A stretch of DNA of 64,000 bases from Saccharina japonica. Taxonomy: Eukaryota; Sar; Phaeophyceae; Laminariales; Laminariaceae. Below are positions 34,190 to 44,503 of the stretch, in pieces (position 1 is the stretch's first letter; each line of letters opens with the position of its first letter). The translations under genes and the position numbers were made by a program. The notes beneath the pieces were generated by a model. That model searched no databases, was not told where the DNA came from, and saw only the letters and a list, made by a program, of their open reading frames with translations. The stretch is from contig MEHQ01004162.1 in assembly GCA_008828725.1 (NCBI GenBank), positions 62,001 to 126,000 on the forward strand. Reading direction: 5' to 3'.

Positions 34190-35249
34190 GTTCCGCCCTG
34201 TACAGCTGAGTATACAGAAGATAGTTATGACAGAGCTATTGCCCGACGAGTCCCGCCCCGGTCCTAGAGTATTCACTCGTACGTAATACCTTTTGGGCGG
34301 GTACCCTAGTACGCGTTTAGCAGCCGAGTACTCGTCTAAGGGTGCCCGTCGAACAGCTGGATATCCGGATGCCCTGGGCCCAAATTATCGGCGAGTATGA
34401 AGTGTTATCCATACCCGTAACGGGTATTAGCGGTTTTGTTGTTTTTAATCGTTGCTGTAAAGCACGGGTGATATTCAAATCAGAGGCAGAGTATTCTCGG
34501 AAGAATGAGATAATGTGAGTTTTGTACGTACGTAAGACGTTTGGCCAATCAGATGAATGCAGAAATTCATGGTAGTATGAATCGTAGCCCGTGATATACA
34601 CCTGGTCCAGTTCGTAGTTGTGACCTGCACGTGATAGCGCAGTGCAGCAGAGTCAGAGCTACAGGTCCAAGGTGTGATACAGACTAGTTTTGAGTTCCCA
34701 GTATGTCCGAGGAGAGCAAGTCGCCGGAGGCTGAGGTTATTCGGGTTGCTGCTGCGCTCGACGTTCAGGCGGCTTTGGCTGCTGCGCAAACCCGGGCAGA
34801 AGAAAATGCGCATGCATGCCGCTATAGCTGCAGTGCAAGCACAGGTGGATGCACGCCGTGCTGAGGATGCGAATGCTGTGCAAGCCGGAATCGTATACAT
34901 CAAACACACACGCATACACAATGAAAGACAGAACACAGCAAAGCAGCACTCGTTGTTCGTAACTGTCACAACTAGATCTGCTGCATTCCTCCTGTTACTC
35001 GTAGCTGTTTACTACGGGCCCGGCGTACGCATATACAGGACACAACAACAGCCGCCACAAACGCAACAATCTGAACAGCGGCTGGCTGCTGCGTGTTCTG
35101 CAGCTTCTTCTGCTGTACTGCTGTGCTGTTCGACAAGGGGCGCCTTGGCTGCTTTGTAGTGTGTAGTCTAGACTAGACACCAGTTCCCGTAAAGTACAGC
35201 AGCAGTAGTACTCCCACTGTACCGAAATACTTGTAATCGTACGTATGTA
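34190..35249 (-). repeat. Segmental duplication, copy b (part R4)
   Basis: The complement matches 11,416-11,962. About 390 bp (34,495-34,885) have no counterpart there, where only about 13 bp intervene. TATGTA at 35,244-35,249 is the left copy of the 6-bp target duplication of the adjacent 4.03-kb block. Confidence 0.7.
34703..34864 (+). pseudogene. Small Ala-rich open frame, probably a gene fragment
   Basis: A 53-codon frame starting MSEESKSPEAEVIRVAAALD reads into an Ala/Gln/Glu-rich helix-like stretch. The same composition continues in a shifted frame after about 34,805 (MHAAIAAVQAQVDARRAEDA), as if one frameshift had split a longer coiled-coil coding sequence. It lies inside the part of R4 missing from copy a. 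It could be the N-terminus of a retrotransposon gag or of another protein. I do not recognise a family and no zinc knuckle follows. Confidence 0.3.
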
Positions 35250-35260
35250 CAAGGCGCTTC

Positions 35261-35288
35261 GCGTAGCGGGCGGTTCCGCCCGCTACGC
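35261..35288. other. 13-bp perfect hairpin at start of unit 1
   Basis: GCGTAGCGGGCGG, a TT loop, then the exact complement. The same structure recurs at 37,619-37,646 at the start of unit 2. Confidence 0.9.
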
Positions 35289-35429
35289 TCGCTCGTCAAG
35301 GACATCACAACAGAATGTGAAAGAACGTCACAGGTGGCACATAAATTAAGGAGGAAACAGGCGACTTGCAAATGCCAAGAGCTCCATGCTCCAGGACAAC
35401 AAAGCTGTACTCGTATGTTCGAAAGAGAA

Positions 35430-36300
35430 AATACAGCAACACGGCTCACAGCACGGCGCCACGCTGCCTGCTGGGTGTGATTTGTGCCTTTTTCGTGATT
35501 ACCTGGTAGGTGTGGTAGTACAACAGCAGTACTTCGTACTTTGTATGAAAGAGAAAGCACAGCACGCGGTCTTCAAGTTGTGAAATACGAAAAACAAAAC
35601 CCACAAAACTGAGAAAGAAGTATGATACATACTCGTACTCGAACAAAACGACAGTACAGCAACACGGCTCACAGCACGGCGCCGTGCTGCCTGCTGGGTG
35701 TGATTTGTGCCTTTTTCGTGATTACCTGGTAGGTGTGGTATTACAACAGCAGTACTTCGTACTTTGTATGAAAGAGAAAGCACAGCACGCGGTCTTCAAG
35801 TTGTGAAATACGAAAAACAAAACCCACAAAACTGAGAAAGAAGTATGATACATACTCGTACTCGAACAAAACGACAGTACAGCAACACGGCTCACAGCAC
35901 GGCGCCGTGCTGCCTGCTGGGTGTGATTTGTGCCTTTTTCGTGATTACCTGGTAGGTGTGGTGTTACAACAGCAGTACTTCGTACTTTGTATGAAAGAGA
36001 AAGCACAGCACGCGGTCTTCAAGTTGTGAAATACGAAAAACAAAACCCACAAAACTGAGAAAGAAGTATGATACATACTCGTACTCGAACAAAACGACAG
36101 TACAGCAACACGGCTCACAGCACGGCGCCGTGCTGCCTGCTGGGTGTGATTTGTGCCTTTTTCGTGATTACCTGGTATGTGTGGTGTTACAACAGCAGTA
36201 CTTCGTACTTTGTATGAAAGAGAAAGCACAGCACGCGGTCGTCAAGTTGTGAAATACGAAAAACAAAACCCACAAAACTGAGAAAGACGTATGAGACATA
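35430..36300 (+). repeat. 223-bp tandem repeat, four copies
   Basis: The word GATTACCTGGTA recurs at 35,497, 35,720, 35,943 and 36,166, an exact 223-bp period with very few differences. The second unit of the block has a single copy (near 37,855). This accounts for 669 of the 681 bp by which the two units differ in length. Confidence 0.93.
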
Positions 36301-39282
36301 CTCGTACTCGAACAAAATGACAAAAGAATAAGCGAAAAACGAAAACGAAAAAAAACGGTCGGAAAAAATTGAAAATCAATTAACATGAAAATTTGATTTT
36401 AAAAAAAAATGCCGCCGCGCCGTCGCCGTCGGGTCTCTTGTCATGGTTGCGCCTCCAAAAAAAAATCGGAATCTCTGTCATTCCTGTCAGCCTCGACGCT
36501 CTCCACCCACCCGCGATCACCTCGCGATCGATTCGGTCCGGGTCGAGCTCTACTGCCTCTCTGCCCTAGTGAGCCCCGTGGCCCGCCTCGCGTGAAGCCC
36601 GGTGCTCACCATGGCCCTCGTTCGCGCGCTCGACCATGTTGGTGTTCAAACTCGTAGCTCGCTCTCTGTACATAATATTTGTTCGAGAAATAAGCACCGC
36701 TTGAATTTTGTTTTATAGTCAGAACCGACCCTTATAAATTTGGGCAGGCTGGATTGTGTTGGCAGGGGCAGCAACGAATTCAAAGCCGCTTCATGCTTGC
36801 CTCGTGTCTCGATGGACACACCACGCCTAGCCACGAAAAAGGCAACCGCGTTCCTTCCGCCCCCCCCTCTACTGGCCAGCGCCCTCCCATACCCGCGATG
36901 GCTCCGGGCTCGCCCGCGCGGCCGTGCTCTGGGTACACGTACGAACAGAACACCGAAAAGGCTCTCGCAAAAAAACATATAGGAAGCAAAGAAAGGCTAG
37001 AAAGTAGAGAGACGTCCGGCAAGCAATCGAAGGAGGCAACAGCAACAACAGCAGCAGTCCAGAAAGTAGCAGCACGTACTCGTACGTACGTAGAGCGGAC
37101 AAAAACAAAACGCCGGCATGGATGTGCAGCCCTTGTACGTACAGCAGTGGCCCTTTTTCTTTTTTCTTTTTTCGGTCGATTTTACGTCTGTGTTTTTTAT
37201 CTTGAAATTTGTGCAAAAACCGCAAACTCGCGAACTTATAGGCCGATTTCGATTCTGACCGCAGTTCTGGAGATCCATATTTTCACATCTGGAGAACTCT
37301 TTAAAAATAAAGTTACTTGATTTTAGTATAGCCAAAAAGTTACTTGATTTTAGTATGGAGGTTTTATATCTTGAAATTCGTGTGGATAGTGTGGATATTT
37401 GACTTGATTTTAGTGTGGGTGTTATTAGACCCGGGCGGGAAAGCCCTCCAAATACGCTGGGAACCCCTCCCCTCCCACGGAAAGCCCGGAAAGTAGAGAG
37501 AGGACCGGCAAGTAATCGACGGAGGCGGTGTCGAAGTGGGAGGCCTGAGAGGCCAGGGATGGGTCAACCAAGCGATTAGGGAAGAAAGACAAAAGTAAGT
37601 ATGTCTACAAGGCGCTTCGCGTAGCGGGCGGTTCCGCCCGCTACGCTCGCTCGTCAAGGACATCACAACATAATGTGAAAGAACGTCACAGGCGGCACAT
37701 AAATTATGGAGGAAACAGGCGACTTGCAAATGCCAAGAGCTCCGTGCTCCAGGACAACAAAGCTGTACTCGTATGTTCAAAAGAAAAAATACAGCAACAC
37801 GGCTCACAGCACGGCGCCACGCTGCCTGCTGGGTGTGATTTGTGCCTTTTTCGTGATTACCTGGTAGGTGTGGTAGTACAACAGCAGTACTTCGTACTTT
37901 GTATGAAAGAGAAAGCACAGCACGCGGTCGTCAAGTTGTGAAATACGAAAAACAAAACCCACAAAACTAAACGTATGAGACATACTCGTACTTGAACGAA
38001 ATGACCAAAGCATAAGAGAAAAACGAAAACGAAAAAAAACGGTCGGAAAAAATTGAAAATCAAGTAACACGAAAATTTGATTTTAAAAAAAATGCCGCCG
38101 CGCCGTCGGGTCTCTGTCATGGTTGCGCCTCTAAAAAAAATAATCGGAATCTCTGTCATTCCTGTCAGCCTCGACGCTCTCCACCCACCCGCGATCACCT
38201 CGCGATCGATTCGGTCCGGGTCGAGCTCTACTGCCTCTCTGCCCTAGTGAGCCCCGTGGCCCGCCTCGCGTGAAGCCCGGTGCTCACCATGGCCCTCGTT
38301 CGCGCGCTCGACCATGTTGGTGTTCAAACTCGTAGCTCGCTCTCTGTACATAATATTTGTTCGAGAAATAAGCACCGCTTGAATTTTGTTTTATAGTCAG
38401 AACCGACCCTTATAAATTTGGGCAGGCTGGATTGTGTTGGCAGGGGCAGCAACGAATTCAAAGCCGCTTCATGCTTGCCTCGTGTCTCGATGGACACACC
38501 ACGCCTAGCCACGAAAAAGGCAACCGCGTTCCTTCCGCCCCCCCCTCTACTGGCCAGCGCCCTCCCATACCCGCGATGGCTCCGAGCTCGCCCGCGCGGC
38601 CGTGCTCTGGGTACACGTACGAACACAACACCGAAAAGGTTCTCGCGAAAAAACATATAGGAAGCAAAGAAAGGCTAGAAAGTAGAGAGACGTCCGGCAA
38701 GCAATCGAAGGAGGCGACAGCAACAACAGCAGCAGTCCAGAAAGTAGCAGCACGTACTCGTACGTACGTAGAGCGGACACAAACAAAACGCCGGCATGGA
38801 TGCGCAGCCCTTGTACGTACAGCAGTGGCCATTTTTCTTTTTTTTTTTCGGTCGATTTTACGTCTGAGTTTTTTATCTTGAAATTAGTGCAAAAACCGCA
38901 AACTCGCGAACTTATAGGCCGATTACGATTCTGACCGCAGTTCTGGAGATCCATATTTTCACGTCTGGGGGACTCTTAAAAAATAATTTTACTTGATTTT
39001 AGTATGGCCAAAAAGTTACTTGATTTTAGTATGGAGGCTTTATATCTTGAAATTCGTGTGGATAGTGTGGACATTTGGCTTGATTTTATTGTGGGTGTTA
39101 TTAGACCCCGGGCGGGAAAGCCCTCCGAATACGCTGGGAACCCCTCCCCTCCCGCGGAAAGCCCGGAAAGTAGAGAGAGGTCCGGCAAGTAATCGACGGA
39201 GGCGGTGTCGAAGTGGGAGGCCTGAGAGGCCAGGGATGGGTCAACCCAGCGATTTGGGAAGAAAGACAAAAGTAAGTATGTC

Positions 39283-39935
39283 TATGTAGATCGGCCTACT
39301 CGTATCGCTCGTAGATAAGAGAGAGCTAGATATGATATGCGTACTGTTGTACATATATACGTACTCGTAGATCTGTGCATGTATGTATGTGTACTCTATA
39401 CGTAGATTCCAAAATAATAATGGAACCAAATTACAAATTTACATAAATAATGCGTGTGTAAATTTTTAAGCGTCTCGTACAACTGCTACTACTGCTGTAT
39501 ACAACCCATAGAGAGCAGACGCATGCAACAATGTATTAACTACTACTGATGCATGGCACTAGATGTGTGCCTCGTTCCATGTGGGTGTGGTCCTTGTTGT
39601 CTCGTTCGTGGTGCGTGCTGTGTGCGTTCCGTTCATGCGGCGTGTCAAAAATGAAACATCAAAATTCACACGGATAAACAAAAGTCGTACGGCAGGTTTT
39701 TCATGTAGCTGCAAGGCGGTGTCAAATCGGAACGTCTCCACTCAGTTATTTGCCAGATTTCGCAACTTCGAAGGCCCAGAGCACGCCCCATGGGCTTCGA
39801 CCGGGACCCGCACTTGCGCCGTGGTGTGCACGCGGGGCCCCTGCGTGCCCCGTTGCCGATAGCGTGAGAAAAGACCCGCGGCCGGAGATGAAAAGTGAAA
39901 CTATTCCGGGAAAATGTCCATATGGTACCTATACA
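39283..39935 (-). repeat. Segmental duplication, copy b (part R3)
   Basis: The complement matches 10,780-11,421, including GGCGCAAGTGCGGGTCCCGG and AACGTCTCC.CT.AGTTATTT. It starts with the right copy of the TATGTA target duplication. Confidence 0.75.
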
Positions 39936-41480
39936 TATCTCACGAAGGCTATCTGACCATCATGCCTCACACACATATATTCTCTCTGTTATACACTGCA
40001 GTGGGAATGTCTGTTATATATAATGTACCTGGGGTATAATTAATTAATGTACCTGTGGTGGTACTCGAGGGGATAATTAATTAATTTAGCGAAAGAGGGA
40101 AAATAATAATGGAGGTGCTTTTAATTCAATAATTCCGTACAAGGGGCAGGAAGTATTAATTAACTGAGTCGTCGACAACGTCGCCGGCTGCACGGTTACG
40201 TACGTCCTAGTGTTTTCCGCCAACGTGCTCTTCGTTCGTCGTAGAAGTCACTCGCGACTTCGGGTTAATTACCTCCCCCACCCCACCCGGCTGACACTTC
40301 GGGCACGCCGTGTGCCTTGGGCGCTTCACGGATTCGGTAGCCGTTTTCGATGGCAACCATGCCGGTCTCCTGCAACACGTTGAAGGCGATGGCGTCTTGA
40401 CGTACCATTCGCTTCAGGTGTAGGCAGTCGGTGGTGGGCGATCTTTGACTGGGAAGTGTAACTGAAGACATCAGGCTTGTTGTGGTGGAAGAAGTCAAAA
40501 CCGAGTGACAGATGGGGGGGGGGGGGGGGTGCCTTCCACAATCGTCTGGCAAGTATATATCTATATTGTTATTGCACGGCCAAGGAACGGGTTGGCGTGC
40601 TTAATTCCACAAGTGTGTGTACTGCGGACCGAGCAATCGAGCGGGTGAAAAAACTTAGACCGCATGATCACGTAGCCCATGTACGTTCCGCACACACGAT
40701 CATGCACTGACGCAAAAAGGCGGCACGCGTACAGGCAAAACTGCGGGGGGGTACGAGTACTGTAGTTGGTGTTCTGACAAACATGAATAGACGCGTTGAA
40801 CGCGAGTCTCGTCTATATCTACGTACAATGATCTCGGTCGTTGTATTTTGTCTAGTTTTGTTGTGCGTTTAGCGGGTTTTGTCTCATGGGTTTTACCTGC
40901 TGATACCTACAGCAGAAGTACAAGGTGATCGTACCTGACCAGGTAGCACAACCCAATGTTACTGCAGCACAATGCGCATGTTCACGAAGCACAAACACCA
41001 GGGAGGGCACAAGTCTATATCGCATATATAACAAATACTTGCCTCGCACCGTCGTTTAAATGCCTGGGTGGCAACATCTGATGTATGGATACCTGGTACT
41101 ACAGTAGGGCGGTAACAAAATATTTGAAATATTTCAAATATAGTTGGTTTGCTTGTTGCTTTTCAAACGTTTTCAAATAACGGGTATGAATATATAACAA
41201 ATACTTGCCTCGCACCGTCGTTTATATGGATATGCCTGGGGGGCAACATCTGATGTATGGATGCGTATATTTGGTAGGGCAGTAAAGGTCAGTGGACATT
41301 ACAACGCTAGGCCATCGTCCGGGGTAAGACAGGCATCACATACACACGCCCGCAACCCAGATACGTTGAGATTATTTATTTACTGTAGACTGTAGACCCA
41401 AGCACGTGGACTAATACGGAAGGAGAAAAGTATACATCCGAAGGGATATTCGTACTGCTGCGGAAAACGGAATACGCACA
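39936..41480. other. Stretch without a supported gene; direct repeat and poly-G run
   Basis: A 16-base G run lies at 40,514-40,529. A 95-codon minus-strand frame (40,265-40,552) ends in a protein-like stretch (DAIAFNVLQETGMVAIENGY) and could be an isolated exon, but nothing else supports it. About 70 bp starting TATATAACAAATACTTGCCT occur at about 41,026 and again at about 41,190. Confidence 0.45.
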
Positions 41481-41689
41481 CCAGGGGAATTCAAACCATA
41501 CAAATATTACTTACTCTACAGGTATGTTGGTATATTTTCTTCATCTCATGGAATTCAAACAGAAAACGGCATTTGCTCGGTACGCACGGCACGCGAGAGT
41601 CGTACGCAAGCCGATAGGGTTGGAATCTCACAGTCCCACGACAAGTATACACAACGAAGGGTACACATGCTTGCCGCCAAATAAGTGGA

Positions 41690-41800
41690 GCAACACAAGG
41701 CCAAGCAGCACCGAGGCCAGCGCGTAATGTCGAGTCGAATCGGATTTCATCGGTGTACGAGCAGTCTTTCCAAGCCACACCTTTCTTGGTCAGCACGATA
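41690..41800 (-). repeat. Repeat R7, copy a, with conserved open frame
   Basis: The complement of this interval matches 42,780-42,890. Both copies read KKGVAWK..SYTDEIRF and GAGLGAAW in one frame. Codon differences are mixed, about three silent and seven replacing. It could be a fossil of a coding sequence. Confidence 0.6.
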
Positions 41801-42139
41801 TGGCGCATACATACGCATAGCTGCATACCGCAGATTGGAAACATTTTTTAATAACGCGGGTACACGTGAAAATATACAAGCACGTCAGGTACACACCTGC
41901 ATACCAGGTTTATATCAGATGTCGTTTGCTGGTGTCGTAGGGTGTGATGGCTGCAAGTTCATGCTTCACCGAAAAGCGTGTTGTACTTGAGTTGGGGCTC
42001 GGGTTATATGGTGGAGCTGTGCGCTACTGCTGCAGAAATGGCCGCTGCTGCTTGCTGCAGAGCTGGTTGGTGCTGTGGTGCTGTGCGATCGTGTCTCGCA
42101 CGGTCACAACCCACAACATCAAGTTTGTAGGATAAACTT

Positions 42140-42503
42140 AAAAACAACCTAGTACTTGTATGTATTCAAAATATTGTACGTATCGCTTTCTTATACGTAC
42201 TCGGTGTACGGCATACGTACACATTATACGTATCGTTCTCGTATATAGTGCAAGGCATGTATTATCGTATGTATTTGCGGAACAGTAAAAGAGCCAACCA
42301 AGATAATGGCATATTGTGCCTGGCATCATCTCAGGGGTCAGATGATGGCGAGACACCCCTTTTTGTTGGATTTTTCAATCTTGGGGAACATAGTGGCCAA
42401 CTTTATGCTCCATACGAGGGGTACACCCATTTTCGTTGGCACTATGTTGCGGATAAGATTATGAACGAGCCACAAAGTGGTACCATAACCTTTGGTCTGT
42501 AAG
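42140..42503 (+). repeat. Segment R6, copy b, with shared open frame
   Basis: Second copy of the segment at 15,685-16,045. The 84-codon frame here (42,248-42,502) stops directly after ITFGL, where homology with the first copy ends. Confidence 0.7.
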
Positions 42504-42688
42504 AAACTTACCACCAAGTAAATCTTATATACTTGGTAAAAAAAGTGACTTTGAAAAATCCGGTTTTCACCGTCATCTGCCGTGGTCGGTAGGTGCATGA
42601 TGTGAAATTACGTATCTGCTGCGTACAGTACGAGTCGTATTCGTTTTTTGTTGGACCAGCGGCGAATTGTTTGTTTATCAGAAACGGA

Positions 42689-42691
<3 letters not shown>

Positions 42692-42719
<28 letters not shown>

Positions 42720-42782
42720 GGGGGGATGGGAGAGAGAGAGGGAGGGAGGGAGGGAGGGAGGGAGGGAGGGAGGGAGGGAAGA
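42692..42782 (+). repeat. Homopurine tract (GGA then GGGA repeats)
   Basis: About 90 bases consisting almost only of G and A: GGA units, a short GA run, then about ten GGGA units. It could form triplex or quadruplex structures. The R7 copy b frame begins immediately after it, so the long Arg/Gly frame across it is not meaningful. Confidence 0.9.
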
Positions 42783-42890
42783 AGAAAGGTGTGGCTTGGA
42801 AACACTACTCGTACACGGATGAAATTCGATTCAACTTGAAATTAGGCGCTGGCCTCGGTGCCGCTTGGCAATCGCTCGCCCGCCACTCCG
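42783..42890 (+). repeat. Repeat R7, copy b
   Basis: Inverted relative to 41,690-41,800; the homologous portion starts right after the homopurine tract (GGTGTGGCTTGGAAA...). Confidence 0.6.
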
Positions 42891-42899
42891 TTTGGGATG

Positions 42900-43062
42900 C
42901 TGGGAGCCAACCCTGACTACTTCACACACAGGGTACCCCATTAGGTATGGTTTGGACCATGACGATCGCCTCCTCGAGGGCTACCGACCTGTTGCCTGCG
43001 GCACGGGTGTAGCAGTTTTGAAAGAAATTTGGCCGTGGGGTACCCCAGACTGAGACTCATCG

Positions 43063-43108
<46 letters not shown>

Positions 43109-44227
43109 TATATTGAATCCTTTCCAGAGACCACAAGTTACACTTGTGGAATATGGCCAATCACTGCAAGGGAGATATCGTATCCTCAATCGGGCCAATC
43201 GCAAGAAGCGAGCAATACCGCTAGATCCCGATCGACCGCAAACGACAGTCACCGTGTTTTCGCTTGCGTGCATGTCACCTTTGTGGATCGTACACTTGCT
43301 CTGCCGCCCATACTCGTAGTCGTAGTGGTGATCTCCACTGTATTGTAGTGTCCAGCCGATCAAAAAGGAGATACCAGGTAAATAGAAAAGTACCTAAACT
43401 AGCATGCCCAACCGCAAGTAAGTAACTCAATATATTTGGCGCCCGGTTCGATTCCATGCGGTGGCTGTGACGACTTCTTTTTTTTTCAATCGGCGATTTT
43501 ACGAATTTGCAAGAATTTTGGCCGTTTACGATTCGCGCTTCGCGCTCACGGTCTCCGGCGGTTCCTGTGGATGGCTAATTCTATTGATGTACCTTGTGGA
43601 GGTATCATATTCGGGTGGGATCAGGTTTGGGTGGGATCAGGAGAGCAAACAAAGTCCTGTTTTGTTTTCCTGCCTGTTATTGTTTCCCGCACGTTTTTAT
43701 GGGGAATATTCTCAGAACGTTCTATATCTACAATGTGGAAGACTCTACTGAATAACTCAACGCACCATCTGCTGTAGTCGTCATTAGCACATCACATTGC
43801 ACTGGGGACCAGCCACTAGACAAATAATAACACCAGGCTGAACTCACAACTCACAACGCATGACAGCATTTACGAATATAGCGACACATCCACCGTTGCC
43901 GAAACAGCGGGTCAGGTTTTTTCTTGCATCTTCCCTACGTAGAACGCCGTTTGATTGTTTACTCTATTAATAGCTCTTGTTGTCGAAAACAGGAAACTAA
44001 TTGCACTACTCGTAGCCATGTCTTCTTCGCAGTAAAATCTGTATGGGCATGGTCGTGAGCAATCATGCCAGGCCTTTCGGAACGCCAAATAATGCACCGA
44101 ATAATTCCCGACAAAGGTTCTGCGTAAGACACGAATAATAATGCCGTCTCACAACTGAACCATATTTACTGGAGCAAATCACAACATGATACCCATGACG
44201 TAACAACAACACAATGAATGACTGCAT
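42900..44227. other. Stretch without a supported gene
   Basis: Contains a pure CAGA tetranucleotide tract at about 43,062-43,105. Frames of 113 and 96 codons at 43,436-43,777 overlap in different phases and carry no motif I recognise. Ends at the target site of the copia element. Confidence 0.5.
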
Positions 44228-44232
44228 AATAG

Positions 44233-44446
44233 TGTTCGTTTGGATCGTGTCCGCAACGACGGTTACAAAAGTTGTAGAGGGTTGCGTATATATTCGCAGG
44301 CGTTATTATGGAATTTTGCCTCGTGCGGGACGAGAGTTCGAGCACTCCGCTCTCTCTCTCTCGCTCTGTCCTCTAATGCAACGACCTTAAAACATCTCAT
44401 CAGACTGCGGGGCAGTCAGGGCATCCAGATTTGCAATCTACCAACA
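44233..44446 (+). repeat. Left LTR (214 bp)
   Basis: Starts TGTTCGTTTGGATC and ends CTACCAACA. Contains a CT microsatellite that is 11 bp shorter than in the right LTR. Short for a copia LTR but complete, with TG...CA ends. Confidence 0.93.
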
Positions 44447-44503
44447 CACTAGTGTGGGTTGTCAAAAGCTTGACGTTTTCAGGTCTGGAACAGGAATTCA
44501 AGG

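Larger units (their letters stand above)
35250..39282. mobile_element. 4.03-kb inserted block: tandem dimer of an unidentified element
   Basis: Two head-to-tail units, 35,250-37,605 (2,356 bp) and 37,608-39,282 (1,675 bp), are joined by TA and are about 98% identical outside a length difference. Each begins CAAGGCGCTTCGCGTAGCGG and ends GTAAGTATGTC. The block is flanked by TATGTA on both sides (35,244-35,249 and 39,283-39,288). The paralogous segment has a single copy of that hexamer (complement at 11,416-11,421) and no block, so this is an insertion. Each unit starts with a 13-bp perfect hairpin and ends with a repeated word TTACTTGATTTTAGTATGG. No transposase or RT was found. Frames such as MPPRRRRR... 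at 36,409 are not preserved in the second unit. The type is unknown: no TG..CA ends and no terminal inverted repeats. Confidence 0.72.

Noticed and set aside
35499..36386. Series of 94-codon minus-strand frames at 223-bp steps
   Set aside because: They are the same frame restarting in each tandem copy; 223 is not a multiple of three, and in the 1,675-bp unit the sequence is interrupted.
36409..36657. Arg-rich 82-codon frame in the dimer block
   Set aside because: The second unit has indels that shift the frame after the first few codons, so it is not maintained.
42593..42916. 107-codon frame with Arg and Gly runs
   Set aside because: The runs are the translation of the homopurine tract; only the last about 40 codons have a counterpart elsewhere.
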